In this document: piece after piece, positions 26,598-38,096 of the stretch
Layout: each line of letters begins with the position of its first letter
Numbering within the stretch: the stretch's first letter is position 1
Source of the DNA: Liolophura sinensis
Lineage: Eukaryota; Mollusca; Polyplacophora; Chitonida; Chitonidae
DNA: 64,000 bases
Direction: 5' to 3'
NCBI RefSeq assembly: GCF_032854445.1
Contig: NC_088302.1
Location: forward strand, 32,643,979 to 32,707,978
The notes under the pieces: generated by a model
What the model was told of the DNA's origin: nothing
Seen by the model: only the letters and a program-made list of their open reading frames with translations
Databases searched by the model: none
Translations under genes and position numbers: made by a program

Positions 26598-27569
26598 AAG
26601 TAACAAAGACCACTTATTTATATGAAGTTTAACACTGCTAGTGTACCACTATGAAAAGTTAATTGTTTTCTGTATATTTATTTAATCCTGGAATATCACA
26701 CGACAATTAGCATGTTTTCATTCTTCATAACGGTTGAATGCCGTTCCGGTAGTTAATACAAGCTTACACACTAATGTATGCACGTGCTCAAGTCAGATCC
26801 AAACGTGGCCGCTATCTTTACTGTATGACTTGTCGCTTAGGCGATGTAGATCTGAAAAATCAACTGTTAAGAGCTTTCAACTTTTCACAAAAACTGTTGA
26901 ATATGACCGTGGAAGCTGTTAATGTGAGAGAGAAAAAGATAAATATATATATTTTAATGTAAATCTTTAAACCTGATTGTCAAATGTGACGTTGTACGGA
27001 AAATGTAAATAGCTTACTCTGTCGTTTTTAGGACCTTGTTCGTGGCATCATTGGTGTTACCCGTCATTCATATTTAAAATACATGCATATGAGTGTTTGT
27101 GGAAAGCGAAAGCTACAACTTGCATACAAATATAGAGAATATAGCACAAAGTCACTTCCTGTAAAAATATCTTTTCTGAAATTCCCTTATACACTGGCGT
27201 GAATCCTACACCTGACGAAATTATCATTTAACGATCTATTATTGTGTAAGGCCCATAAATTTCAAAGCTCCATGGTGAGGATTTAAATCTTTGTTAAACT
27301 TTTTCTCGAAAATTATAGTTGTCATGCCATTAAATTTTCACTACTATTGCGATGAAAAGAATACAACAGAAACTTTTATCTATGAAAAAAAAAAAACAGC
27401 TAAATACTGCATGTCGAAAGACTGTCCGCCGAGTTCTCCCACTTGTTAAGACGAATGCTATGAATGTACTGTATTCGTCAGTGCCTTTATACTTCGAGTG
27501 CATGAGCTTATATCCAAAATAGTCCATGTAGAGCGCCTATGATACAATCTCCACACCAACCCTGTCCCA
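26598..27569. other. AT-rich stretch, nothing recognised
   Basis: Two overlapping frames near 26734-26962 show no domain or splice context. Confidence 0.45.
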
Positions 27570-28110
27570 CAGCGATGATTGATCGTTACACTTGACGAGC
27601 TAGCCTCGCCGTCTTCAAGGGGTTTCTCATGTCACACGGCCTCAAACGTCAGGAGCCGAAGACATGCGCCTGTTAATAGGTGGGAATTATTCCGGCCCAC
27701 GATCAAGGACACTGCATGTGTTTGCAGCCAAGACAATTGCCCTTCATTTCGTCGCCTTAACATATGTAAATTAGAAAAGCAAATAAAATATCTGTGAGTG
27801 GCTGTTATCCGTGCGGTTCAGATTTCCAGCTCCACATTTCACATCATCCGGTTTGAAGAGACAGCTAAGGCACATTCAATAACATACCGGCATCAGTCAT
27901 TCGTGTCGATACTGAAAGGTCAATATTTAGTGATTCCTTTTGCTTTTGAAAAGGCGTCATTTTTCATGGCGCCTGAATGTGAACCCCATGCAAGAGCCAG
28001 TCTTTATATTAAATGCGTGAATGAATATTTTGTAGCTCATCTCGAAACGCATGCAAGCTGGCAAACAGATAATGAGAATGTATTATGTATCGTGCGAAAC
28101 TTGATGAGAT
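27570..28110. promoter_or_regulatory. GC-richer island, candidate conserved non-coding block
   Basis: The stretch is less AT-rich than its flanks, free of repeats, and carries two consecutive plus-strand frames (27579-27797 and 27798-28124) without domains. It resembles the islands at 11.7, 15.2 and 16.9 kb. Regulatory function is an inference from composition only. Confidence 0.2.
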
Positions 28111-28279
28111 TAAATAACTTGTAGAAGCTTGAAGAAAAGAAATGGTTTAACAAACCAAACTCATTGGCGTTACAAACAAGCAAATTAACACACTATGACA
28201 TTTATTTAATAACATTTAAATAAACTAATTACCTAGTTCTATTTTCTCACCTACAACATATTTATATATCTATATGTAG

Positions 28280-28545
28280 TCAGCGTGCTACCACAGCACA
28301 ATGACCCATGCAGTAGCCTCTCACAAATATGGTCGTTGTGAGTTCAAGCCCACATTAGACTGGCTTCCTCTCCAGTTGTACGTGAGAAGTTCTGTCCTCA
28401 ACATACTGATGGTTGTATGTTCCCCCATGTTCTGTCTGGTTTCCTTCCTCCCACAACAAATGTTGACCACCTTTGTATGAAGTGCAAGTGAAATATTCTT
28501 GAGTACGGAGTAAACCATCAATCAAATAAATAAATAAATACATAA
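28280..28545 (+). repeat. SINE family 1, old near-full copy
   Basis: Diverged but nearly complete: head remnants (CAATGACCCATGCAGTAGCC, GTTGTGAGTTCAAGC), then GACTGGCTTCCTCTCCAGTT, TCTGTCTGGTTTCC, AAGTGAAATATTCTTGAGTA and AATCAAATAAATAAATAAA. Many more differences from the consensus than the 21.1 kb copy suggest an older insertion. Confidence 0.8.
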
Positions 28546-29180
28546 ATATTAATCTTAAATATAATTTTACATGTCCTTGAGTGTTCTTAAAGACCATATC
28601 CTGAAGAGTTTTTCCTTGGATGAATGAGGAAATCAGGAAAGCAACTCCGGAAGTACACTATTCCGACATCATGTCGGTAAACTCTTTGTGACGCGCGCGC
28701 GTGTACACATACATTGCCTCATATCGGGGGATGGCAAGTAGTGTCCGAGCAATCTGTAGCAATCTGATCGATCGAATCAATGAGGATCACTGATCAGATA
28801 AAAAAAAGGATTTTGGGCTAACTTCCAAAGTTTTGGGCTAATTTCCTAAGACAAAAAGCCTCAGTAGATAGATAAAATAATTTCTTTGTGAAACAACCAA
28901 ACCAAACAAAAAAAAAACAAAGCTCCAGCTAGTGAATATGGCCAGAGCAGTCAAGGTACGTGTGTGCCTACATATGTGCACGAGAGTGGAACTTCTCTTC
29001 TAGTAGATGTGGTTTAAGGTAAATCTAGAAAGTAATTATATTAGAGTGTCCATTCACTTCCTTTAACAGCTACACTTTTTATTAATTAAAACCTTTAGAA
29101 GTATTTCAACGACGTAACAAATTATTGTATTATATATCACAATGTAATAAATCTGTTAATACAGTTTCGTAGTTATTAAT
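28546..29180. other. Non-coding stretch before the tandem arrays
   Basis: A small GCTAA/TTTTGGGCTAA reiteration lies near 28810-28850. No gene is supported. Confidence 0.45.
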
Positions 29181-29504
29181 CATGTCTGAAGACATGTGCC
29201 TAAAACGTATGAAGACTGTCTAGTCTGAGACACTCTCAGTCACCTGAATCATGACAGTGGATTCGTATTTGTGTAAGGAGCTTTCAGTCATGTTTGACGA
29301 CATGTGTCTAAAACGTATGAAGACTGTCTAGTCTGAGACACTCTCAGTCACCTGAATCATGACAGTGGATTCGTATTTGTGTAAGGAGCTTTCAGTCATG
29401 TTTGACGACATGTGTCTAAAACGTATGAAGACTGTCTAGTCTGAGACACTCTCAGTCACCTGAATCATGACAGTGGATTCGTATTCATGTTAGGAGCTTT
29501 CAAT
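29181..29504. repeat. Three tandem copies of a 108-bp unit
   Basis: The block starting CATGT(C/T)TGA and containing AAACGTATGAAGACTGTC recurs at 29181, 29289 and 29397, exactly 108 bases apart. Copies 2 and 3 are nearly identical to each other (CATGTTTGACGACATGTGTC), while copy 1 differs at a few positions. The third copy decays near its end. Confidence 0.95.
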
Positions 29505-29571
29505 CAAGTGCCTAAAAGTGCTTTATAGACTCATAATTAATTGCCGATGATAAAATGGGATCGGATAACAG

Positions 29572-29829
29572 ACGAGTTGTTAATGACAGAATGAGACTGG
29601 ATAAATATGAGTTGTTGATGATAACATGGAACTGAATAATGTATGAGATGTTCATGACAAAACGGAACTGGATAAAATATGAGTAGTTGATGATAAAAAA
29701 GAACTGGATGAATTACGAGTTGCTAATGATAAAATTGAACTGGACAACATATGGGTTGTTGGTGATAAAATGGAACTGGATAACATAGGAGTTGTTAATG
29801 ATAAAATGGAATGGAATAACACACGAGTC
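29572..29829. repeat. Degenerate tandem array, about 36-bp unit
   Basis: About seven diverged repeats of a GAGTTGTTAATGATAAAATG, GAACTGGATAACATAT pattern. Confidence 0.85.
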
Positions 29830-30324
29830 ATTATTTTGTTACAGGGCGGTCATATTTGAATTTCAGATAGGCCTACTGCATGTAAGGAGTTACGAAAATA
29901 TGTTCTCGACCGTTCACATGAATGATCAAAGTCAGTTTTCATGCCTTTAAACGATTCATGAGGAAGGATTTATGTATTTATATGATTGTTGTTTCATATG
30001 ATCCATTATTATTTCACTTAAATAACTTCATGCAGTTTAATGATGAGAGAAAGCGTCGAGCGCGGAGTAAGTTATTTCCCTTCGTCATGATAGATCTCAT
30101 GATTTAAAGCATATAAATTACTGCCGAACTAACGTGAGCTGGAATCAAGCCTGCGATCTCACGTATTGGTTCGATCGGCTGCAGTGAGCTCAAGGCTTTA
30201 GTCGACTGGAAATGAAACAATTAAACTAAGGTCTGATATTTATATAATATGCGCAGGAAAAGAAGGCAATCGGAGGTGTGGTGAACAAGTGAACGGAATA
30301 AAGGCCAAACAAAACCCCCAAAGG
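29830..30324. other. Non-coding spacer between arrays
   Basis: No gene or repeat recognised. Confidence 0.45.
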
Positions 30325-30658
30325 AATTCCATTAACCAAAGAATGATTTTCCCTGTTATTCACTCTACATGGAACCCGTTAGCAAAGAAATACTTTTTCC
30401 ATGCATTCACAGCATGAATTCCGTTAATCAAGTAATGATTTTATCTCTTATTCACTATACATGAATTGTGTTAACCAAAGAATGATTTTACCTGTTATTC
30501 ACTCTACATGGAATCCGTTAGCAAAGAAATACCTTTGCCATTTATTCACGGCATGAATTTCGTTAACCAAGTAATGATTTTACCTTTTAGTCACTATACA
30601 CGAATTGTGTTAACCAAAGAATGATTTTACCTGTTATTCACTATATATGATTCGTTAG
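30325..30658. repeat. Degenerate tandem array, about 47-bp unit
   Basis: Repeated AACCAAAGAATGATTTTACC and TTATTCACTNTACATG words with GTTAGCAAAGAAATAC blocks alternating every other unit, so neighbouring units differ in a regular way. Confidence 0.8.
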
Positions 30659-30713
30659 CCTTATTAACCTAAATAACAGTTAAAGTCATTACCTGTTATT
30701 TAGGTTAATAAGG
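30659..30713. repeat. Perfect 21-bp inverted repeat (hairpin)
   Basis: Positions 30659-30679 and 30693-30713 are exact reverse complements over 21 bases with a 13-base loop. The arms begin CCTTATTAACCT and end in AGGTTAATAAGG. It lies directly at the end of the 47-bp array. Confidence 0.95.
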
Positions 30714-31980
30714 CGTAAGTTTTTGTTATCCGAGAAAAAAAATGGTGACATACGGTTTCACTGCATGAATTCCGTTAAATTTTAAGACTTAACCATCATG
30801 AAGAAATTCACCGTAACTTTGAAGCAAAGAGTTCCGCCATTGTGGAGGACTCGATTGTATCTGTTGATGGTTTCCGTCAGTAATCTGCCCTTCCACGAAA
30901 GCCACTTCCGGCTGGGCCATTTCAAATCCGGCCCCATCGATGATGGATGTTTGCACGGAGATGGGAAACTGGTTGTAGAGAAGAGATCGTAACATGCCAG
31001 GAAAAGTTGATTTCAGTTGAGTAAGCATCCTAGAGCACACGCGACGGGGTTTCCTTTTTCTTGACTGGCAGTACGGGAAATGCCCGATTTTACAGTAACC
31101 CCCGTCACAACCGCTACAAACAGGCGGACAACTGCTGCATCACGCGCCTGTAATAGAATAAAACCAGTCCCAATATCCGAAAAGCTACAGCCATGACCGA
31201 TCGACCTGGTGCTTGAGAGCAAAACGAAATAAAAGTTATATCGAGGAACAAAGATGGCGATAAGAAGAATAATTGATATACACGCGACATCACTTATTCC
31301 CAGAAAACGACGGCACTGACAGCAGAAATTTTTTCATTACTCCCTAATAAATCATTGACATCAAAAGAGAAGATATGTTCATGTGAAAGGAACAGATTTG
31401 GCTACTAAGAAGTAAAAATCATGACCGTATGTAATTGTTCCAAAATGCCTTAGACCTGAGATCTGTTTCATACTTCCCATCGTGCAGTTTGAAACTCTTT
31501 GGATTGAAACCAAAAACACTTCACCATTAAAAGGGCGATTGAAGTATGAAGTATGAAACGTGACATGTTACATATTATAAACGTGACATTTTGTATATTA
31601 TAAATGAGACATTTTATATATCATCAAGGTGACAATTTATATTATATCATACCTTAAAATGTGAGAAATGTGATCAATTTAACTCTAAGTAAGTGAATGA
31701 CCTTTAAAAAGGCTCAACCGGAGATTTCTGGCAAAAAATTCATATTTGCTAATCACATTAAATTTTCCTTGTATGGAACAGCACACATTACTGCGTATCA
31801 GACAATATCAGACTCGTACCTGTACTGTTTATACAACGGCAAAATAATGCTTAAATTTGAAAAATCCATGAAGCGACCCACATTAAATTTTTACGCTGAA
31901 ATGTGTTTTAAGGGTGCAAAGAAATCTGTTATAAAACAAGCATGTCAGATTTGCTTTTTCTTGCACACACACATTTCATG
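30714..31980. other. Intergenic stretch with a GC-richer patch at 30800-31220
   Basis: Overlapping frames on both strands cover 30789-31222 without a recognisable domain or consistent splice pair. The rest is AT-rich with a TATATTATAAA-rich zone near 31560-31660. Confidence 0.35.
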
Positions 31981-32077
31981 AATATTTATTTATTTATTGG
32001 ATTGGTGTTTTACGCCATACTCAAGAATATTTCACTCATGCGACAGGAAACCGGGCTCGGGGGAAACTCACGACCAT
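31981..32077 (-). repeat. SINE family 1, internally shortened copy
   Basis: TTTATTTATTGGATTGGTGT, CTCAAGAATATTTCACTCAT and GACAGGAAACCGGGCTCGGG. The GGCGGCCAGCATTATGG block is missing, then AACTCACGACCATCCG resumes. Confidence 0.85.
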
Positions 32078-32544
32078 CCGAAAAAATGAATATAGGCAAA
32101 CTAAACCTTATACGGAGGGATGTTATAGGTATATATCTCCTCCACCAATTATGTACAAAAATGTCGAAGCGTCTTCCACTCAGAACTCTTGCTTATTAAA
32201 GTAACTGACCCACGTTAACAGAAAACAAAAAACTAACATGGACATGCAGAAGAGTCTTACATAGAACTGCTTGTCACAGCTATAGATGAAAATCAAATCA
32301 AAGATGCGAGATAGCTTGTTGTTGTTTCAAGGCGTCGAACAGACGAACTGCTCACCTTTAACATGGTAACTGATCGCACAGACCAAGGGAAGTGTTAAAA
32401 ATTTGTTAAAAAGAGCAATTGTGATGCAAACGGTGCCGGCCATGACACAATCGATAATAAAGTTAACACGACTCACCAATTGTTAAAGCAAAACACACTT
32501 CAACTTTTAACCTTCCCTGCGGTCGCGGTGCGTCCAAATCCGGA
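32078..32544. other. Non-coding spacer
   Basis: No gene recognised. Confidence 0.45.
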
Positions 32545-34165
32545 TCTAAATCCAGGAATTTCATTACCAATATTAGATGAAACACACCTCCATATTTTCC
32601 CTTTATCTGGTGATATTACATGTTGCCTCTCTTCACCATGAGATGACACACATCCATATTTTCCCTTTATCTGGTGGTAGTACTTGTTGCCTCTCTTCAC
32701 CAATATCAGATGACACACATCCATATTTTCCCTTTATCTGTCGATAGTACTTGTTGCCTCACTTCACCAATATCAGATGACACACATCCATATTTTCCCT
32801 TTATCTGGTGGTAGTACTTGTTGCCTCTCTTCACCAATATCAGATGACACACATCCATATTTTCCCTTTATCTGGTGGTAGTACTTGTTGCCTCTCTTCA
32901 CCAATATCAGATGACACACATCCATATTTTCCCTTTATCTGTCGATAGTACTTGTTGCCTCACTTCACCAATACCAGATGACACACATCCATATTTTCCC
33001 TTTATCTGGTGGTAGTACTTGTTGCCTCTCTTCACCAATATCAGATGACACACATCCATATTTTCCCTTTATCTGATGACAGTACTTGTTGCCTATCTTC
33101 ACCAATATCAGATGATACACATCCATATTTTCCCTTTATCTGGTGATATTACATGTTGCCTCTCTTCACCAATATCAGATGACACACATCCATATTTTCC
33201 CTTTATCTGGTGGTAGTACTTGTTGCCTCTCTTCACCAATATCAGATGACACACATCCATATTTTCCCTTTATCTGTCGATAGTACTTGTTGCCTCACTT
33301 CACCAATATCAGATGACACACATCCATATTTTCCCTTTATCTGGTGACAGTACTTGTTGCCTCTCTTCACCAATATGAGATGACACACATCCATATTTTC
33401 CCTTTATCTGGTGGTAGTACTTGTTGCCTCTCTTCACCAATATCAGATGACACACATCCATATTTTCCCTTTATCTGTCGATAGTACTTGTTGCCTCACT
33501 TCACCAATACCAGATGACACACATCCATATTTTCCCTTTATCTGGTGGTAGTACTTGTTGCCTCTCTTCACCAATATCAGATGACACACATCCATATTTT
33601 CCCTTTATCTGATGACAGTACTTGTTGCCTATCTTCACCAATATCAGATGATACACATCCATATTTTCCCTTTATCTGGTGATATTACATGTTGCCTCTC
33701 TTCACCAATATCAGATGACACACATCCATATTTTCCCTTTATCTGGTGGTAGTACTTGTTGCCTCTCTTCACCAATATGAGATGACACACATCCATATTT
33801 TCCCTATATCTGTCGATAGTACTTGTTGCCTCACTTCACCAATATCAGATGACACACATCCATATTTTCCCTTTATCTGGTGACAGTACTTGTTGCCTCT
33901 CTTCACCAATATGAGATGACACACATCCATATTTTCCCTTTATCTGGTGATAGTACTGGTTGCTTATCTTCACCAATATGAGATGACACACATCCATATT
34001 TTCCCTTTATCTGGTGACAGTACTTGTTGCCTCACTTCACCAATATCAGATGACACACATCCATATTTTCCCTTTATATGGTGATAATACTTGTTGCCTC
34101 TCTTCACCAATATCAGATGACACACATTCATATTTTCCCTTTATCTGGTGATAGTACTTGTTGTT
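32545..34165. repeat. 67-bp satellite array with eight-unit higher-order period
   Basis: About 24 units containing GACACACATCCATATTTTCC and TACTTGTTGCCTCTCTTCAC. Consecutive CATCCATATT words are 67 bases apart (32651, 32718). Diagnostic variants recur every 536 bases, that is eight units: ATACCAGATG at 32971 and 33507, GATGATACAC at 33111 and 33647, TGGTGATATT at 33141 and 33677. This shows recent amplification of an eight-unit block. Units are not open-frame conserved. Confidence 0.97.
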
Positions 34166-34550
34166 GGAACTTACCATGTAGTTGAACTCTACAGTGGAGG
34201 AAACGCACAGTTAGCTAGTTTACCATGGTTTGGTTTGTACGGGGTGCGTTATAGCAATCGAAAATAAGCGACATGTTCTTTGCTGTTTGTCCAAAGCATA
34301 CAAATGACCTTCACAGGACCAGTGAAATAGTCATAGCCAGATTTTGAAATAAGTTCTATACCATTGTATATGATAACTCTATTTAAACCGGCGCCCAGGC
34401 CTCAGGCTGTCCCACTTTTCCAGCTTCCATTGTTTTGATGTGTCTTTGTATTAAACGTGAGGTTAATTCTAGACCAGTGACACCTAATTAATTGCAACTA
34501 ACATCACTCCATTTTTGATCAATTTTTTCACTTCAGCTTAAGTCATGTGG
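34166..34550. other. Spacer between arrays
   Basis: AATTCTAGACCAGTGACACC (34465-34484) recurs in altered form at about 38502-38520, indicating a small dispersed repeat. No gene was recognised. Confidence 0.4.
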
Positions 34551-34700
34551 CTAGGGGTGAGTATATGTTGCTACTTTTTTAAGCATACACATACACAGAT
34601 AGAATAAAACCTGAAGAGCGGTAAACCGACATGTCACAGAATTTCACTCGCAGGATATAGGACCATATGCCAATTATCACACTACTGTATCACACTATCA
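34551..34700 (+). repeat. Dispersed repeat R3, copy 3
   Basis: Shares GGGGTGAGTATATGTTGCTA, TTTTTTAAGCATACACATAC, GAATAAAACCTGAAGAGCGG and CATATGCCAATTATCACAC with the copies at 14.4 and 16.7 kb. Confidence 0.5.
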
Positions 34701-34789
34701 CACTGCTGTATTATTCAACGACTACAGTCTGGTCTTTCCCGTTTTAATTATATGGCCAAAACAGACTTGATTTACCCGAAGCAACGATG

Positions 34790-37700
34790 TCTTGAACAGG
34801 GTGGGGCATCACGCCTGGTGTCTTGGGCTGGCTGGGTGGTCTGATGTCTTTAGTTGGTTGGTATCGTGCAGGGTGTCTTGGGCTGGGTGGGTAGCGTGTA
34901 TGATGTCTTGGGTTGGTTGGTATCATGCCGGATGTCTTGGGATGGGTGGGTAGCGTGTCTGATGTCTTGGGTTGGTTGGTATCGTGCCTGGTGTCTTGGG
35001 ATGGGTGGGTATCGTGTCTGATGTCTGGAGTTGGTTGGCATCGTGCCTGGTGTCTTGGGCTGGGTGGGTAGCGTGTTTGATGTCTTGGGTTGGTTGGTAT
35101 CGTGACTGGTTGTCTTGGGCTGGGTGGGTAACGTGTCTGATGTCTTGGGTTGGTTGGTATCATGACTGGTTGTCTTGGGCTGGGTGGGTAACGTGTTTGA
35201 TGTCTTGGGTTGGTTGGTATCGTACCTGGTGTCTTGGGCTGGGTGGGTAGCGTGTCTGATGTCTTGGGTTGGTTGTTATGGTATCTGGTGTCTTGAGCTG
35301 GGTGGGAATCGTGTCTGATGTCTTGGGTTGGTTGGTATCGTGACTGGTTGTCTTGGGCTGGGTGGGGAGCGTGTCTGATGTCTTTGGTTGGTTGTTATCG
35401 TATCTGGTGTCTTGGGCTGGGTGGGTAGCGTGTCTGATGTCTTGGGTTGGTTAGTATCGTGCCTGGTTGTCTTGGGCTGGGTGGGTAGCGTGTCTGATGT
35501 CTTGGACTGGTTGGTATCGTGCCTTGGGCTGGGTGGGTATCGTGTCTGATGTCTTGGGTTGGTAGGTATCATGACTGGTTGTCTTGGGCTGGGTGGGTAG
35601 CGTGTCTCATGTCTTGGGTTGGTTAGTATCGTGACTGGTTGTCTTGGGCTGGGTGGGTATCGTGTCTGATGTCTTGGGCGGGGTGGGTAGCGTGTCTGAT
35701 GTCCTGGGTTGGTAGGTATCGTGCCAGGTTGTCTTGGGCTGAGTGGGTAGCGTGTCTGATGTCTTGGGTTGGTTGGTATCGTACCTGGTGTCTTGGGCTG
35801 GGTGAGTAGCGTGTCTGATGTCTTGGGTTGGTTAGTATCCTGCCTGGTGTCTTGGGCTGGGTGGGTAGCATTCCTGATGTCTTGGGTTGGTTAGTATCGT
35901 GCCTGGTTGTCAGGGGTTGGGTGGGTAGCGTGTATGATGTCTTGGGTTGGTGAGTATCATAGCTGGTGTTTTGGGCAAGGTGGGTAGCGTGTCTGATGTC
36001 TTGGGTTGGTTAGTATCGTAGCTGGTGTCTTGTGCTGGGTGGGTAATGTTTCTGATGTCTTGGGTTGGTTAGTATCGTGCCTGGTGTCTTGGGCTGGGTG
36101 GGAATCGTGTCTGATGTCTTGGGTTGGTAGGCATCGTGACTGGTTGTCTTGGGATGGGTGGGTATCGTGTCTGATGTCTTGGGCTGTGTGGGTAGCGTGT
36201 CTGATGTCTTGGGTTGGTAGGTATCATGCCTGGTTGTCTTGGGCTGGGTGGGTAGCGTGTCTGATGTCTTGGGTTGGTTAGTATCGTGCCTGGTTGTCTT
36301 GGGCTGGGTGGGTAGCGTGTCTGATGTCTTGGGTTGGTTAGTATCCTGCCTGGTGTCTTGGGCTGGGTGGGTAGCATTCCTGATGTCTTGGGTTGGTTAG
36401 TATCGTACCTGGTGTCTTGGGCTGGGTGGGAATCGTGTCTGATGTCTTGGGTTGGTGAGTATCATAGCTGGTGTTTTTGGGCAAGGTGGGTAGCGTGTCT
36501 GATGTCTTGGGTTGGTTAGTATCGTAGCTGGTGTCTTGGGCTGGGTGGGTAGCGTTTCTGATGTCTTGGGTTGATTAGTATCGTGCCTGGTGTCTTGGGC
36601 TGGGTGGGAATCGTGTCTGATGTCTTGGGTTGGTAGGCATCGTGACTGGTTGTCTTGGGCTGGGTGGGTAGCGTGTCTGATGTCTTGGGCTGTGTGGGTA
36701 GCGTGTCTGATGTCTTATGTTGATTAGTATCGTGCCTGGTGTCTTGGGCTGGGTGGGTAGCGTGTCTGATGTCTTGGGTTGGTAGGTATCCTGACTGGTT
36801 GTTTTGGGCTGGGTGGGTAGCGTCTAATGTCTTGGGTTGGTTGTTATCGTATTTGGTGTCTTGGGCTGGGTGGGTGGCGTGTTTGGTTTTTTGGGCTGAG
36901 CGAGTATCGTGTCTAATATCTTGGGCTGGATGTCTTGATGTCTTAGGTTGGGTGCATATCTTGTCTGATGTACAGCATTGCGTAGATACCCTGTCTGATG
37001 TCTTGAGCAGGGTGAGTATCGTGTGTGATGTCTTGGGCAGGATGGGTATCGAGTCTGATATCTCCGGGTGGGTGGGTATTGTGTCTAATGTACATGGCTG
37101 GGTGGGTATCGAGTATGATGTCTTGATCTCGGTTGGTATCGTGTCTGATGTCTTGATTTGGGCAGGTATTGTGTCTGATGTCTTGATCTGGGTTGTTATG
37201 TCCAAAGTCTTGAGCTGGATGGGTATCGTGTCTGATGTCTTGATATGTGTGGGTATCGTGTCTGATGTCTTGATCTGGGTGGGTATCGTATTTGATGTCT
37301 TGGACTGGGTGGCTATCGTGTCTGATGTCTTGTGCTGGGTGGCTATCGTGTCTGAGGTTTTGAAATGGGTGAGTAATGTGCAAGATGTCTTGTGCTGGGC
37401 AGGTATCGTATCTGATGTCTTGATCTAGGTGGGTGTAGTGTCTGATGTCTTGGGTTGGGTGGGTATCGGCTCTGGTGTTATGGGCTGGTGGCTGTCTTCT
37501 CTGATGTCTTGATCTGAGTGGGTGTTGTGTTTCATGTGTTTATCTGGGTGAGTATCGTGTGTGGTGTCTTGGGCTGGGTGGGTATCGAGTATAATGTTGG
37601 GCTGGATGGGTGTTGTGTCTGGTGCCTTGGGTTAGGTGAGTATAGTGTCTACTGTCTTGGGTTGGGTGCGTGGTGTCTGATGTCTTCGGTTGGTTGTTTG
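34790..37700. repeat. G-rich minisatellite, 30-bp half-units in 60-bp dimers
   Basis: Roughly 2.9 kb of alternating half-units, TCTTGGGCTGGGTGGGTAGC and TCTTGGGTTGGTTAGTATCG, each joined by GTGTCTGATG- or GTGCCTGGTG-type words. From about 37000 the dimer pattern gives way to more diverged, roughly 30-bp monomers (GATGTCTTGATCTGGGTGGG). Because units are close to multiples of three, long frames stay open on both strands and give Pro/Arg/His/Gln-rich or Trp/Val/Ser-rich repeats. These are best explained as array artefacts rather than genes. Confidence 0.95.
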
Positions 37701-37958
37701 TTGCGTGTGCCTTGGAAATGGTACTTCCGTGAAGCAGCGCTTTGTAAGGTAGGATGGGATGAAAGCAATCATCCTCCATTATTGTCAACTATTGTCAACA
37801 AACATTTGAGATACACTGACATGGTTTTTATATTCTGTCACGACGAGTTACAGGTTTGAGTTTAGCTGCCATATTGTGCAAAGATAATGAATACATGTAC
37901 ACTTATGTTGGCAAGATCAGTAAAAACCATGCAGTACTGGATTACTTTCATTTCAACA

Positions 37959-38058
<100 letters not shown>

Positions 38059-38063
38059 TAAGC

Positions 38064-38096
38064 GCAGATAACAAATTGCCACAATTTGTTATCTGC
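38064..38096. repeat. Perfect 15-bp inverted repeat, 3-base loop
   Basis: GCAGATAACAAATTG at 38064-38078 and its exact reverse complement at 38082-38096, separated by CCA, directly beside the TA run. Confidence 0.95.

Noticed and set aside
31697-31981. 94-codon plus-strand frame
   Set aside because: No recognisable motif, no splice or poly(A) context, and it runs up to a SINE insertion.
32545-34165. CRISPR array
   Set aside because: The 67-bp units repeat head to tail without unique spacers, in animal DNA with no cas genes; it is a satellite.
34744-37428. Long frames on both strands (for example 139, 146 and 229 codons) as genes
   Set aside because: They are products of the 30/60-bp tandem array, whose period keeps frames open on both strands; there is no start context, domain or splice structure.
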